This document shows positions 1-6,319 of a stretch of DNA of 20,291 bases, piece after piece (within the stretch, counting starts at the first letter, position 1; each line of letters begins with the position of its first letter). A model generated the notes under the pieces. That model worked only from the letters and a program-made list of their open reading frames with translations. It searched no databases and was not told where the DNA came from. The stretch lies in assembly GCA_002392915.1 (NCBI GenBank), contig DGHQ01000026.1, positions 8,812-29,102 of the forward strand. The letters run 5' to 3'. This DNA comes from Bacteroidales bacterium UBA3844. Lineage in GTDB: Bacteria; Bacteroidota; Bacteroidia; Bacteroidales; Paludibacteraceae. The translations under genes were made by a program, and so were the position numbers.

Positions 1-241
1 CGCTGAAATACTCGATGCGTCCGAATCCAAACGGATGTTTGCGGTCGGCAGGACGTTGTGATAGCTTGGTGCCGACGATAGTGATCACACTCGACAGTGC
101 GTCGCTGAGGTTGTTGACTGCATCCATCACGATTGCCACACTGTTTGATATTATACCTACTCCGGCCTTAAATGCCGCTAAAAGCACGTTGGCGACGATG
201 CCTATCCAACTGGTGCGAATAATTTGTGAACTACGATCCAT
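1..241 (-). CDS. Cation diffusion facilitator (CDF) family transporter, N-terminal part only
   Basis: Reading the minus strand from ATG at 241 gives 80 open residues that run off the window edge, so the 3' part is missing. The protein begins MDRSSQIIRTSWIGIVANVL, a short basic N-terminus followed by a first membrane segment. A second hydrophobic segment carries D40-A-V-N-N-L-S-D47, the metal-site motif of CDF transmembrane helix 2, and then comes a HPFGFGRIEYF signature typical of CDF proteins. The family exports divalent metals (Zn, Fe, Mn, Co) across the inner membrane in exchange for protons. The substrate cannot be told from this fragment. No strong ribosome binding site is visible, as is usual in Bacteroidota. 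A perfect palindrome at 267-283 lies just upstream of the start. Confidence 0.88.
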   Translation of the reverse strand, partial: MDRSSQIIRTSWIGIVANVLLAAFKAGVGIISNSVAIVMDAVNNLSDALSSVITIVGTKLSQRPADRKHPFGFGRIEYFS

Positions 242-266
242 AATAATAATCTTTCGTCATTATCGG

Positions 267-283
267 GCTGGTTTGAAACCAGC
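267..283. repeat. Perfect palindrome upstream of the CDF gene
   Basis: GCTGGTTT-G-AAACCAGC is an 8-bp perfect inverted repeat around one base. A related, decayed and inverted version (GGTTTAATACCAGCCC) occurs at 541-556. It could be a REP-like element or an operator for the CDF gene that starts 26 bp away. The presence of a decayed relative in the same gap favours a repeat element. Confidence 0.55.
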
Positions 284-341
284 TTCTACGTATTTTCGTT
301 TTATTGTTTTGGTTGTGTCCTAGTTTACGACTGATTCCCCG

Positions 342-466
342 TCTCTTTTTCTCATAAAAAGTCGTAGACTTTCTCTGGCAACATCTTTCCTCTGTGTTTT
401 TTATATGTGCTCGCCTACGGCTCGCACTTTAACAGGGGGAAGGGCGTTCCGCCCTTTGGAATCCTC
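342..466 (+). repeat. Dispersed non-coding repeat, copy A
   Basis: About 125 bp that match 13294-13426 in block order: TCTCTTTTTCTCATAAAAAG, then a CGTAG(A/C)CT block, a CTCTGTG(T/G)TTTT block, TGTGCTCG...TCGCACTTTA, and finally TTTGGAATCCTC. This copy contains the hairpin AAGGGCG-TTC-CGCCCTT at 440-456, which is decayed in copy B. The short reading frame MCSPTARTL... inside it is not conserved between copies because indels shift the frame, so the element looks non-coding. Together with the palindrome at 267-283 it accounts for most of the 242-556 gap. Confidence 0.7.
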
Positions 467-556
467 ATTTATGACATTCCAACTATCTCTTTTTCTCCTT
501 CTTTTTAATTCATCGAATTCACGTTATTTATTTTCGGACAGGTTTAATACCAGCCC

Positions 557-973
557 TTATGATTTTCTTAAAAAAAGTCCTTCCGACGCTACAATACTCC
601 TCAACAATTGCAAAAACCTTTCGTTTGGATTATAAACAGCCATATATAAATCACCTCCGTTCAAAGTGACGAGAACATCTTCGTCTGCAAAAAGAAAATT
701 CACATACCCCCTCGTCGTGCACTCTGTCACCTGATCAAAAATATACTTGGGAGATGGATTGCCGTCGATGTCGAAATAACAGCTGAGTTTTATAACCAAA
801 TATGCGAATTTTTGATACAATTGATTAATATACCGACTATTACAGCAGAAATTCTCCACTGCAAAATATTGTTTGGAACGATCCGCTGAAACTTGCTCCG
901 GCAAAAAGTCGACCACCCAAAATGATTTTTCCAAAAGGCATTCAATTTGATCTTCCGCAGATTGTGACATCAT
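557..973 (-). CDS. Hypothetical protein, coupled to the upstream kinase-like gene
   Basis: A 138-residue soluble protein of unassigned function. It has no signal peptide or membrane segment. It starts at one of two adjacent ATGs (973 or 970). Visible landmarks are FWVVDFLPEQV near residue 18, QYFAVENF near residue 35, an aromatic/Cys-rich LSCYFDIDG near residue 63, and a C-terminal SEGLFLRKS. The start lies about 30 bp inside the end of the kinase-like gene (942-1529) in a different frame, which suggests translational coupling and a shared function. It may be a partner or substrate-binding subunit of that kinase. It might instead be an antitoxin-like neighbour, but nothing in the sequence demonstrates that. 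Confidence 0.75.
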   Translation of the reverse strand: MMSQSAEDQIECLLEKSFWVVDFLPEQVSADRSKQYFAVENFCCNSRYINQLYQKFAYLVIKLSCYFDIDGNPSPKYIFDQVTECTTRGYVNFLFADEDVLVTLNGGDLYMAVYNPNERFLQLLRSIVASEGLFLRKS

Positions 974-1529
974 CTTTATTAAGTTTACAATTAATCATCT
1001 CTCCGCATTTCTCCACAATTCCGTCGATCACCATCTCATAATCATCGTCAATCACCACTATTTCTTCCCCACTTGCGGAGAAACGTCTGATAGAATCTGC
1101 ATTGTCTTTTTTTACAGAATCAATGGAGCAACAGCTGTCATCCACACGTATTTCGATCGCCGACGCATACGACCTTATTTTGTCGAAATGAGCATCAATA
1201 TATTCATCTGCCATGGCAAGACATATCAGCCGAATCTTCTCCAAATACTCCTCACTGAAGTCTTTCCGCCAATCGGACGGAATATAACAACCCTCAACAA
1301 TCAAGTGTTGCCCGTTCTCAATCGCAGTCTTCACCATTTCACGGACAATAGGCCAAAGATACGTGGTAAGCTGCTCGTCATCTTCAGGGGTGAGGCTTGT
1401 GTATCCACTACGAATCAGCCCCATCTTCAAATGATCTATGGAGAGATAAGGGAACCCATATTTTTCAAGCAGTCGCTGAGACAAAAGTGTTTTTCCCGTA
1501 TGAGACGCTCCTGTTATCAGTAAAATCAT
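942..1529 (-). CDS. P-loop kinase-like NTPase (AAA_33 / zeta-toxin-like fold)
   Basis: 195 residues. The N-terminus MILLITGASHTGKT carries a Walker A motif (G7-x4-GKT14). D32 in LSIDHLKMG sits where nucleoside/small-molecule kinases place the substrate aspartate, and HLIVEGCYIP (E79) resembles the second acidic strand of the AAA_33/zeta family. The C-terminal third is acidic and probably includes the lid and base-sensing region. ATP-dependent phosphorylation of a small molecule or nucleotide is the most likely activity; the substrate is unknown. Transcription probably starts from a -7-like TATCTTTG on the minus strand (1590 down to 1583). The downstream 138-residue gene overlaps its end. The toxin reading (zeta) is possible but unproven. 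Confidence 0.8.
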   Translation of the reverse strand: MILLITGASHTGKTLLSQRLLEKYGFPYLSIDHLKMGLIRSGYTSLTPEDDEQLTTYLWPIVREMVKTAIENGQHLIVEGCYIPSDWRKDFSEEYLEKIRLICLAMADEYIDAHFDKIRSYASAIEIRVDDSCCSIDSVKKDNADSIRRFSASGEEIVVIDDDYEMVIDGIVEKCGEMINCKLNKDDVTICGRSN

Positions 1530-1582
1530 ACTCCGTTGGTTTATTGTCCGCCGTCAATATCAAATAATTTTGATCGACAATT

Positions 1583-1590
1583 CAAAGATA
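1583..1590 (-). promoter_or_regulatory. Predicted -7 element for the kinase-like pair
   Basis: On the minus strand this reads TATCTTTG, an exact match to the Bacteroides-type TAnnTTTG. It lies 54 bp upstream of the start at 1529. A TTTG at 1610-1607 is closer (16 bp) than the usual spacing of about 20 bp, so the -33 box is uncertain. Confidence 0.5.
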
Positions 1591-1679
1591 TAAAAATTAA
1601 GAATCGCAAAGAATGGAATTAAACAAAAACATATTTTTCATAAATTCATCAATTTCTTTATCAAGTTGAGAAAATAGCG

Positions 1680-1687
1680 TATTTTTG
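1680..1687 (+). promoter_or_regulatory. Predicted -7 element for the hydrolase/DUF5131 cluster
   Basis: TATTTTTG fits TAnnTTTG and lies 36 bp before the ATG at 1724. No convincing -33 TTTG at the right distance is visible. The divergent element at 1590-1583 drives the opposite strand, so the 1530-1723 gap is a divergent promoter region. Confidence 0.45.
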
Positions 1688-1723
1688 ACATACATTCATA
1701 CTTGAAAACAAATTTGAAAAAGG

Positions 1724-2527
1724 ATGAAGACAATTCTATTCTTACACGGATTTTTTGCCAGCGGAAGTTGTGAGCCAGCCAACGCATTGAAAGAGGCATT
1801 CTGGGGAAAAGCCAGAGTGTTGACTCCAGACCTGCCAATGCACCCAAAAGAGGCTTTGGAATTCATACATAAGATATGCGACAAAGAGAATCCCGACCTG
1901 ATTGTTGGCAACAGTTGTGGTTCTTTCTATGCACAGATACTCGCCCCAATGGTCGGGGCTCCGGCATTGCTTGGCAACCCGCACTTCAAGATGACCGAAT
2001 TTTTGAAAGAAAGAATTGGCAATCATCAATATAAAAGCCCACGTGCCGACGGGAATCAGGATTTCGTCATAGACGAGACACTGATAAAAGAGTTTGAGAA
2101 CGTTGAGAAGACGCAATTCAGCTGCACCACTCCCTATTACACAGACAAAATATGGGGAATATTCGGAGAGCAGGACACTTTGGCTCACTTTGAACCTTTA
2201 TTCCTGAAATATTACAGCAAAACATTCCATTTTCCAGGTGCCCACACCCCTACTGCAAACGAGGTCAAGACTTGGTATGTGCCACTCATCGAAAAGATGC
2301 TGATGACGTTCAAGAAACCAGAAGAGCGTTTCTTCCAACATTTCAAAGGAGGCAAATACAGATTTGTCAGAACCGCCTTCGACTCCGAGACACAGGAAAG
2401 AATGGTCGTCTACCAGGCCCTCTACGGAGATCAGGCTTATTGGGTGAGACCAGAAAAAATGTTTTTTGAGAATGTCACAAGAGACGGCAAAACGTTCAAC
2501 AGATTCACGGAAATAACTCGTTTATAA
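1724..2527 (+). CDS. Alpha/beta hydrolase (YqiA/YcfP-like esterase) fused to a C-terminal DUF1653 domain
   Basis: 267 residues. Residues 1-195 are a small alpha/beta hydrolase. They start with strand MKTILFLHGFFASG (oxyanion HGF), carry the nucleophile elbow GNSCG with Ser64, and have candidate Asp151 (GEQDTL) and His174 (FPGAHTP), giving a full catalytic triad. This matches the YqiA/YcfP group of cytosolic esterases. Residues about 203-267 (FFQHFKGGKYRFV ... VYQALYGDQAYWVRP ... RFTEI) match the stand-alone DUF1653 domain, whose function is unknown. The two are normally separate proteins as far as I know, so the fusion is notable. It is the first gene of a cluster; the next start codon follows its stop after two bases. 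Confidence 0.85.
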   Translation: MKTILFLHGFFASGSCEPANALKEAFWGKARVLTPDLPMHPKEALEFIHKICDKENPDLIVGNSCGSFYAQILAPMVGAPALLGNPHFKMTEFLKERIGNHQYKSPRADGNQDFVIDETLIKEFENVEKTQFSCTTPYYTDKIWGIFGEQDTLAHFEPLFLKYYSKTFHFPGAHTPTANEVKTWYVPLIEKMLMTFKKPEERFFQHFKGGKYRFVRTAFDSETQERMVVYQALYGDQAYWVRPEKMFFENVTRDGKTFNRFTEITRL

Positions 2528-2529
2528 CC

Positions 2530-2772
2530 ATGTTGACGATCGACTCCACAAACATGTGTTCCCACCTCCAGGCAAAACTGTTTGAGCCGACAGGGGAATA
2601 TCATCATATTTGGGAAGCTATGCAGGGCGACGATGGGCTGACCGCTGTCGTTCGATCTCGTCAACTGCACATCTACCGTAATAATAAAAAGATACTTATA
2701 CTTGCAGGCAAAGCCCTCCCTAAAATAATAAGGGATGACAAACTTTGCAAACTAGTGGAAACTAAACCATAA
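2530..2772 (+). CDS. Small hypothetical protein (80 aa)
   Basis: 80 residues, starting two bases after the stop of the hydrolase gene and ending 19 bp before the DUF5131 gene, so it is almost certainly co-transcribed. The sequence has FEPTGEYHHIWEAM near residue 18, LTAVVRSRQLHIYRNNKKIL near residues 37-56 and a basic ILAGKALPKIIRDDKL near residue 57. There is no signal peptide or membrane segment. I do not recognise the family. It may be a free-standing copy of a module found in longer proteins, or a truncated gene, but no leftover coding sequence is visible after its stop. Confidence 0.65.
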   Translation: MLTIDSTNMCSHLQAKLFEPTGEYHHIWEAMQGDDGLTAVVRSRQLHIYRNNKKILILAGKALPKIIRDDKLCKLVETKP

Positions 2773-2791
2773 AAGAAAACACTTCTTTCCT

Positions 2792-3595
2792 ATGGCAGAA
2801 AACTGGAATATATACGCCGACTGGAACCCGTGGCACGGATGCACCAAAATCAGTGCCGGCTGTAAATATTGCTACGTCTACAGACAGGATGAGATGTATG
2901 GAAGTGAGGTCTCTAGCAGCGAGTGCCGCAAGACCGGAAACTTCAACCTGCCTATCAAACGCAGACGAGACAAGTCGTGGAAAATAGAGAGCGGCAAAGT
3001 CGTGTTCACCTGTTTCACCTCCGATTTTCTGATCAAGGATGCCGACGAATGGAGGGGAGAATGCTGGCAGATGATGAAAACGCGAAACGACCTTTGGTTT
3101 TACTTCTTCACCAAACGCATCGACAGATTCATGGATTGCGTGCCAAACGATTGGGGCGACGGCTATGACAACGTGCTTGTCGGCTGCACCGTCGAAAACC
3201 AACAGATGGCGGACTACCGTCTTCCCATATTCAAATCCATGCCCATCAAACACAAGAGCATCATGGTGGCACCGATCATCGGCCCCGTCGACTTATCCGC
3301 ATATCTCGACGACACAATAGAGGAAGTCGCAGTCAGTGGAGAATCGGGAGTAGAGGCAAGACCATGTGACTACGACTGGATCCTTGACATTCGTGAGCAG
3401 TGTATAAAGGCAGGAGTGCCATTCCGTTTTCATCAGACAGGAGCATATTTCATCAAAGATGGCAAGACGTATAGGATCCACCGCAAATATCAGCTCAGCC
3501 AGGCACACAAAGCGAATATAGATTATAAAATAGACAAGTTTTACGTCCCCGAGACAATCAAGTTTGAATGGAAAGACGAAGATTATCACGACTAA
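2792..3595 (+). CDS. DUF5131 / phage Gp37-Gp68 family three-cysteine protein (radical-SAM-like)
   Basis: 267 residues. The N-terminus holds the family signature WNPWHGCTKISAGCKYCY, with cysteines 17, 24 and 27 (C-x6-C-x2-C). Further family features are VVFTCFTSDFLI, YFFTKRIDRF, NVLVGCTVENQ, a central SIMVAPIIGPVDL and EVAVSGESG. This family (PF07505) is thought to be related to radical-SAM enzymes, with the cysteines holding an iron-sulfur cluster. It occurs on phages and islands, where a three-Cys-motif partner (TcmP) is often found. No TcmP is visible here. A small Cys-rich protein follows 13 bp downstream instead. The substrate is unknown; nucleic-acid or nucleotide modification is a guess. 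Family assignment is firm, function is not. Confidence 0.9.
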   Translation: MAENWNIYADWNPWHGCTKISAGCKYCYVYRQDEMYGSEVSSSECRKTGNFNLPIKRRRDKSWKIESGKVVFTCFTSDFLIKDADEWRGECWQMMKTRNDLWFYFFTKRIDRFMDCVPNDWGDGYDNVLVGCTVENQQMADYRLPIFKSMPIKHKSIMVAPIIGPVDLSAYLDDTIEEVAVSGESGVEARPCDYDWILDIREQCIKAGVPFRFHQTGAYFIKDGKTYRIHRKYQLSQAHKANIDYKIDKFYVPETIKFEWKDEDYHD

Positions 3596-3608
3596 ACTTT
3601 TTATTTGC

Positions 3609-3812
3609 ATGACGAAAATCCCAGGCATCACCAACGCTACCCGTGAAGAACGACTTGCGTTTGTCCAAGAGCAATGGCAATGTCTCAACCATTGTCCGTC
3701 CTGCGGGAAATGCCATATTCTAAAAGGAAAGGATGCGGAAAAATTGTATGCCGAATATATAGAAGGGAGACGCGAATACATGGATATCACTAAAGAGATA
3801 AGAGAACAGTGA
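3609..3812 (+). CDS. Small Cys-rich (C-x3-C-x2-C-x2-C) protein downstream of DUF5131
   Basis: 67 residues from the ATG at 3609. An in-frame ATG at 3564 exists but lies inside the DUF5131 gene, and the protein from 3609 (MTKIPGITNATREERLAFVQ...) is the compact, plausible product. Four cysteines in CLNHCPSCGKC suggest a zinc ribbon half or a small iron-sulfur site. The C-terminal half (LYAEYIEGRREYMDITKEI) looks helical. Its position 13 bp after the DUF5131 stop suggests that the two proteins work together. Function is not known. Confidence 0.75.
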   Translation: MTKIPGITNATREERLAFVQEQWQCLNHCPSCGKCHILKGKDAEKLYAEYIEGRREYMDITKEIREQ

Positions 3813-3904
3813 GGAGACAAGAGAAGATATTCTTTACATCTAAAGAAATTTACTATCACCAAAAATGAAGTTAAAATTACGATGTCAGGTTTTGATTTTT
3901 TTTA

Positions 3905-3912
3905 TATCTTTA
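3905..3912 (+). promoter_or_regulatory. Weak predicted -7 element for the Rpn-like gene
   Basis: TATCTTTA differs from TAnnTTTG at the last base and lies 67 bp before the ATG at 3979. No -33 TTTG is found at the proper spacing. The preceding gap (3813-3978) is AT-rich and shows no clear terminator for the cluster before it. Confidence 0.3.
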
Positions 3913-3978
3913 CATCCGAAAATGTTTTGTTTGGTCTAACAGATTGCACAAAACAGTACAAATTAATAAAAAATCAAA

Positions 3979-4833
3979 ATGGGAAAATACATTGATCTAC
4001 GATGCGATTTCGGGTTTAAGTATTGCATGTCAGACCCGATCATCATGAAATCATTTTTGAATGCTCTCTTAGAGGGAGACGTGGAGAAAATCACAAGTGT
4101 GACATTTGAAAACGTGGAGATGCCACGGGACACAATTAATCAGCGAGGCGTGACGTTCGACCTCCACTGCACCACTGAAACCGGCGACACGATCCTGATA
4201 GAGATGCAGAACTCTTACCAGAAGTTTTTCAAGACACGTGCCAATTTCTACATTTTCAATCTTATGAGTAAGAAGATTAGACGTGGAATAGAATGGGGTA
4301 AGATGGAAAATGACATCACAAGAATCATCGGCAACTTCATTATGGGAGACGGTTTGGCTGGTCTGGACGATGCGATCACATGCACGGCGGAATGTAATGT
4401 GAAAACCGGCGAGATATTTTGGGACAGACATCGAAAATATTTCATAAATTTGCCGAAATTCAAGTTTGATGCCGAAAACATCACAACGAAAGACATCTGG
4501 ATTAACTTCTTCAAAAACCTAGGAGATATGGACAAGATACACAAATCAGTATATGAGCGAGCAGACGAGGGATTGCTTCGTCTGCTGGAGAAGGCAAAAG
4601 TGGCCGCACTCACCGATGAGGAGAGAGACGTCTACGAGGCCAGCATGAAACGCCTTGAGGATGAAGTTGACATGGAGGAGCTCGGATACAAGATCGGCAT
4701 GGAGGAAGGACGCAGAGAAGGAGAACATGACAAAGCCATCCAAATTGCAACTGATATGAAAAAAGAAGGCCTGGATTTGGCATTAATTGTCAAAATGACA
4801 AAACTTTCTTTAGAAGAAATAGAGAAATTATAG
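3979..4833 (+). CDS. Rpn family / PD-(D/E)XK nuclease family putative transposase (PF12784-like)
   Basis: 284 residues. The protein opens with the family hallmark DLRCDFGFKYCM and then SFLNALLEGD. The nuclease core is FDLHCTTETGDTILIEMQ, giving Asp61 and the E75-x-Q77 variant of the PD-(D/E)XK motif. A charged, Glu/Lys/Arg-rich C-terminal region (about 200-284) ends in LSLEEIEKL, a common tail in this family. Members are related to E. coli Rpn proteins, which promote RecA-independent recombination, and are often called transposases without proof. The gene stands alone with its own terminator. No inverted repeats or target duplications were found around it, so there is no evidence that it is a mobile element as a unit. 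It appears intact. Confidence 0.88.
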   Translation: MGKYIDLRCDFGFKYCMSDPIIMKSFLNALLEGDVEKITSVTFENVEMPRDTINQRGVTFDLHCTTETGDTILIEMQNSYQKFFKTRANFYIFNLMSKKIRRGIEWGKMENDITRIIGNFIMGDGLAGLDDAITCTAECNVKTGEIFWDRHRKYFINLPKFKFDAENITTKDIWINFFKNLGDMDKIHKSVYERADEGLLRLLEKAKVAALTDEERDVYEASMKRLEDEVDMEELGYKIGMEEGRREGEHDKAIQIATDMKKEGLDLALIVKMTKLSLEEIEKL

Positions 4834-4835
4834 TG

Positions 4836-4868
4836 AAATAGGGCAACTCATAAATGGTTGCCCTATTT
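4836..4868 (+). terminator. Terminator after the Rpn-like gene
   Basis: A perfect 12-bp stem, AAATAGGGCAAC / GTTGCCCTATTT, with a 9-base loop, beginning three bases after the stop codon and ending in T-rich sequence. Because the stem starts with A and ends with T runs it could work in both directions. Confidence 0.85.
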
Positions 4869-5016
4869 TATGACATCAATCCATGTTTTTATATTCACAA
4901 TCATATTAACGTGAGTTCGTTGATTTTTGCGAACATAGAGGCGAATTTTAATATGCAAATTCACAATAACAAACAATCATAAAAGAAAGTTTTTCCAATT
5001 TATGATCTATTTATTA

Positions 5017-5080
5017 CCTCTTTTTCTCATAAAAGAGTAGTTTTTTATCTGTTTACTTTGTATCTCTGTAGTTTTTTATT
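5017..5080 (+). repeat. Dispersed non-coding repeat, partial copy C
   Basis: CTCTTTTTCTCATAAAAGAG followed, after a spacer, by CTTTGTATCTCTGTAGTTTT. This matches the first half of copies A (342) and B (13294). The second half, with the TGTGCTCG and GGAATCCTC blocks, is missing. The rest of the 4869-5120 gap is AT-rich with no other feature that I can support. Confidence 0.55.
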
Positions 5081-5120
5081 GTCAACATAATCTCATAAAA
5101 CAAAAAAATACTTTTAATAC

Positions 5121-5132
5121 ATCGTGTACGAT
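5121..5132. promoter_or_regulatory. Operator O1, palindrome ATCGTGTACGAT
   Basis: A near-perfect ATCGT-NN-ACGAT palindrome, whose reverse complement is exactly the second site at 5212-5223. It lies just upstream of the predicted -7 box at 5149, where the -33 region should be. MarR-type dimers bind short palindromes of this kind, and a MarR protein is the third gene of the operon, so autoregulation is the likely reading. Confidence 0.7.
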
Positions 5133-5148
5133 ATATTAAAAATAATTG

Positions 5149-5156
5149 TATATTTG
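5149..5156 (+). promoter_or_regulatory. Predicted -7 element of the OhrR-like operon
   Basis: TATATTTG is an exact match to TAnnTTTG. No clear -33 TTTG is present; the expected place is taken by operator O1. The leader of about 70 bases that follows contains a hairpin at 5177-5200 (GTGT-TCGGT / ACCGA-cg-ACAC, loop CTTA) and then operator O2. Confidence 0.65.
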
Positions 5157-5211
5157 CACCGTGCGAAAGGAGTTAAGTGTTCGGTCTTAACCGACGACAC
5201 CTACATCTTAA

Positions 5212-5223
5212 ATCGTACACGAT
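5212..5223. promoter_or_regulatory. Operator O2, palindrome ATCGTACACGAT
   Basis: Exact reverse complement of O1, 91 bp downstream of it and directly touching the ATG at 5224. Both sites are also followed by AT (ATCGTNNACGATAT). A repressor bound at both could block polymerase at the promoter and in the leader, or form a loop. Confidence 0.7.
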
Positions 5224-5523
5224 ATGGATAAGGTCACAAAAAGACATAAAAGAACTATACGGATAATGAAAGAAAAAATTCAAAAATACCTCAGCAGATT
5301 CTCATTTCGCACAGGAATGATAGTTCTAATATTGTGCATTCCTTGCTACATTATCTCGCTTGCTCAGATGGCTCTTCCAATAAGCAACGCGATGAAAGGT
5401 GTATTATGGTTTATCTTCTTTGGTATGGCTAAAACATTCCAATACGGAGGATTGTCCATAATCGGTGTGGAAGGAGTGAAACGGATCAAAAACTATTGGA
5501 AAGAACGAAAAAACAAATCATAA
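5224..5523 (+). CDS. Small membrane protein of the 'transporter suffix domain' type
   Basis: 99 residues from ATG 5224. A second in-frame ATG at 5266 (MKEKIQKYLSRFSFRTG) gives 85 residues and may be the true start, because the first 14 residues are very basic and look added. Two membrane segments are visible (about residues 32-54 and 58-80), flanked by SFRTG and the basic tail VKRIKNYWKERKNK. The core LCIPCYIISLAQMALPIS and GGLSIIGVEG resemble small proteins annotated as transporter suffix domain-containing. Role unknown. It is the first gene of an operon with a 13-bp gap to the next, under the two operators, so it is probably induced by thiol-reactive or peroxide stress. Confidence 0.75.
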   Translation: MDKVTKRHKRTIRIMKEKIQKYLSRFSFRTGMIVLILCIPCYIISLAQMALPISNAMKGVLWFIFFGMAKTFQYGGLSIIGVEGVKRIKNYWKERKNKS

Positions 5524-5536
5524 AATATAACCCCAT

Positions 5537-5728
5537 ATGGAAAAGCAAAACGAAAAACCATGCGCAAACTGTAAGTTTCGCGCCAAGTACGACAAAGATC
5601 CAAAATCTTTATTGGGACGTTTCTGGCGTTGGCACATCAATTTCTGCCCAGGCTGGAAAGGATACATGAAATCGCTTTCAGATGAAGAGAGAGCGGTGGT
5701 ATGTGAGAAATACAATCTAAAAGGCTGA
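5537..5728 (+). CDS. Small Cys/Trp-rich conserved hypothetical protein (63 aa)
   Basis: 63 residues, basic, with CANCKFRAKYDKDPKSLLGR near the start (C-x2-C), then FWRWHINFCPGW, which adds a third cysteine, and a further Cys near the C-terminus. There is no signal peptide. The C-x2-C pair and third Cys could bind zinc or act as a thiol site. It lies between the membrane protein (13-bp gap) and the MarR regulator (39-bp gap) and is surely co-transcribed with both. I do not know its function. Confidence 0.75.
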   Translation: MEKQNEKPCANCKFRAKYDKDPKSLLGRFWRWHINFCPGWKGYMKSLSDEERAVVCEKYNLKG

Positions 5729-5767
5729 TGGCTGTTGGCGATTGACTCTTAAAATTTAAAAGATAAT

Positions 5768-6220
5768 ATGGCATTTCCTCAATTAAAATTAGACAACCAA
5801 TTGTGCTTCCGTTTATACACGGCGGCACGATTGGTAACTGCTTCTTACACTCCATATTTCAAGGAGTTTGGCATAACTTATCCGCAATACCTTGTGCTGA
5901 TGTTGCTTTGGGAACAGGACAACCGCATAATCAGTGAGATAACGGAGCGTCTTAACCTTGAGACAAACACCGTCACGCCTCTGCTCCAACGCATGGAGAA
6001 ACAGGGGCTAATTGTCCGACAGAAAAGTCAGGCAGATTCCCGTCAACGCATAATTTCCCTGACTGGAGAAGGCAAGCGTTTGGAAGAGAAAATGAAGAAC
6101 GTTCCAAACTGTCTTGCGCAAAAAATTGTCGATAATGGAATAAGTGTCGACGAACTGCAAAAGCTAATACCGATACTTGACAAGTTTATCTGCGCCATAA
6201 CCAACGTCAACAATCGCTGA
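5768..6220 (+). CDS. OhrR-like MarR family transcriptional regulator
   Basis: 150 residues. The N-terminus LDNQLCFRLYTAAR places Cys13 in the position of the peroxide-sensing cysteine of OhrR (LxxQLCFxLY). A second cysteine, C115, is near the spacing of the resolving Cys in 2-Cys OhrR proteins; C142 is a third. Residues 40-100 form the winged helix (YPQYLVLMLLWE, ISEITERLNLETNTVTPLLQRME, and the DSRQRIISLT wing). OhrR represses organic-peroxide defence until its cysteine is oxidised. Here the operon holds a membrane protein and a Cys-rich protein rather than ohr. Autoregulation through the palindromes at 5121 and 5212 is inferred from their position. Confidence 0.88.
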   Translation: MAFPQLKLDNQLCFRLYTAARLVTASYTPYFKEFGITYPQYLVLMLLWEQDNRIISEITERLNLETNTVTPLLQRMEKQGLIVRQKSQADSRQRIISLTGEGKRLEEKMKNVPNCLAQKIVDNGISVDELQKLIPILDKFICAITNVNNR

Positions 6221-6311
6221 TGCTACTTTTTGACTGATTATGTATCACCATCTAAGGACATTTCGGACAATTTTGTTTCCGCAGGTCTTAGATATGCTCA
6301 AAAAAATTCAG

Positions 6312-6319
6312 TAATTTTG
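6312..6319 (+). promoter_or_regulatory. hemN: Predicted -7 element for hemN
   Basis: TAATTTTG matches TAnnTTTG and lies 58 bp before ATG 6377. It sits inside the longer open frame that begins at 6230, which argues that translation starts at 6377 and not at 6230. The leader has a weak GATGTC / GACATC stem (6328-6353). Confidence 0.6.

Noticed and set aside
405..635. Small reading frame MCSPTARTLTGGRAF... in copy A of the dispersed repeat
   Set aside because: Copy B also starts with ATG-TGC-TCG, but indels shift the frame after ACTTTA, so the protein is not conserved.
1742..2188. 148-residue open frame on the minus strand opposite the hydrolase gene
   Set aside because: Antisense shadow of a gene with a full catalytic triad.
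2762..3253. 163-residue open frame on the minus strand opposite the DUF5131 gene
   Set aside because: Antisense shadow of a well-supported gene, with no promoter or recognisable domain.
3564..3608. Upstream start for the small Cys-rich protein
   Set aside because: It lies inside the DUF5131 coding region and adds residues unlike the rest; the start at 3609 fits operon spacing better.
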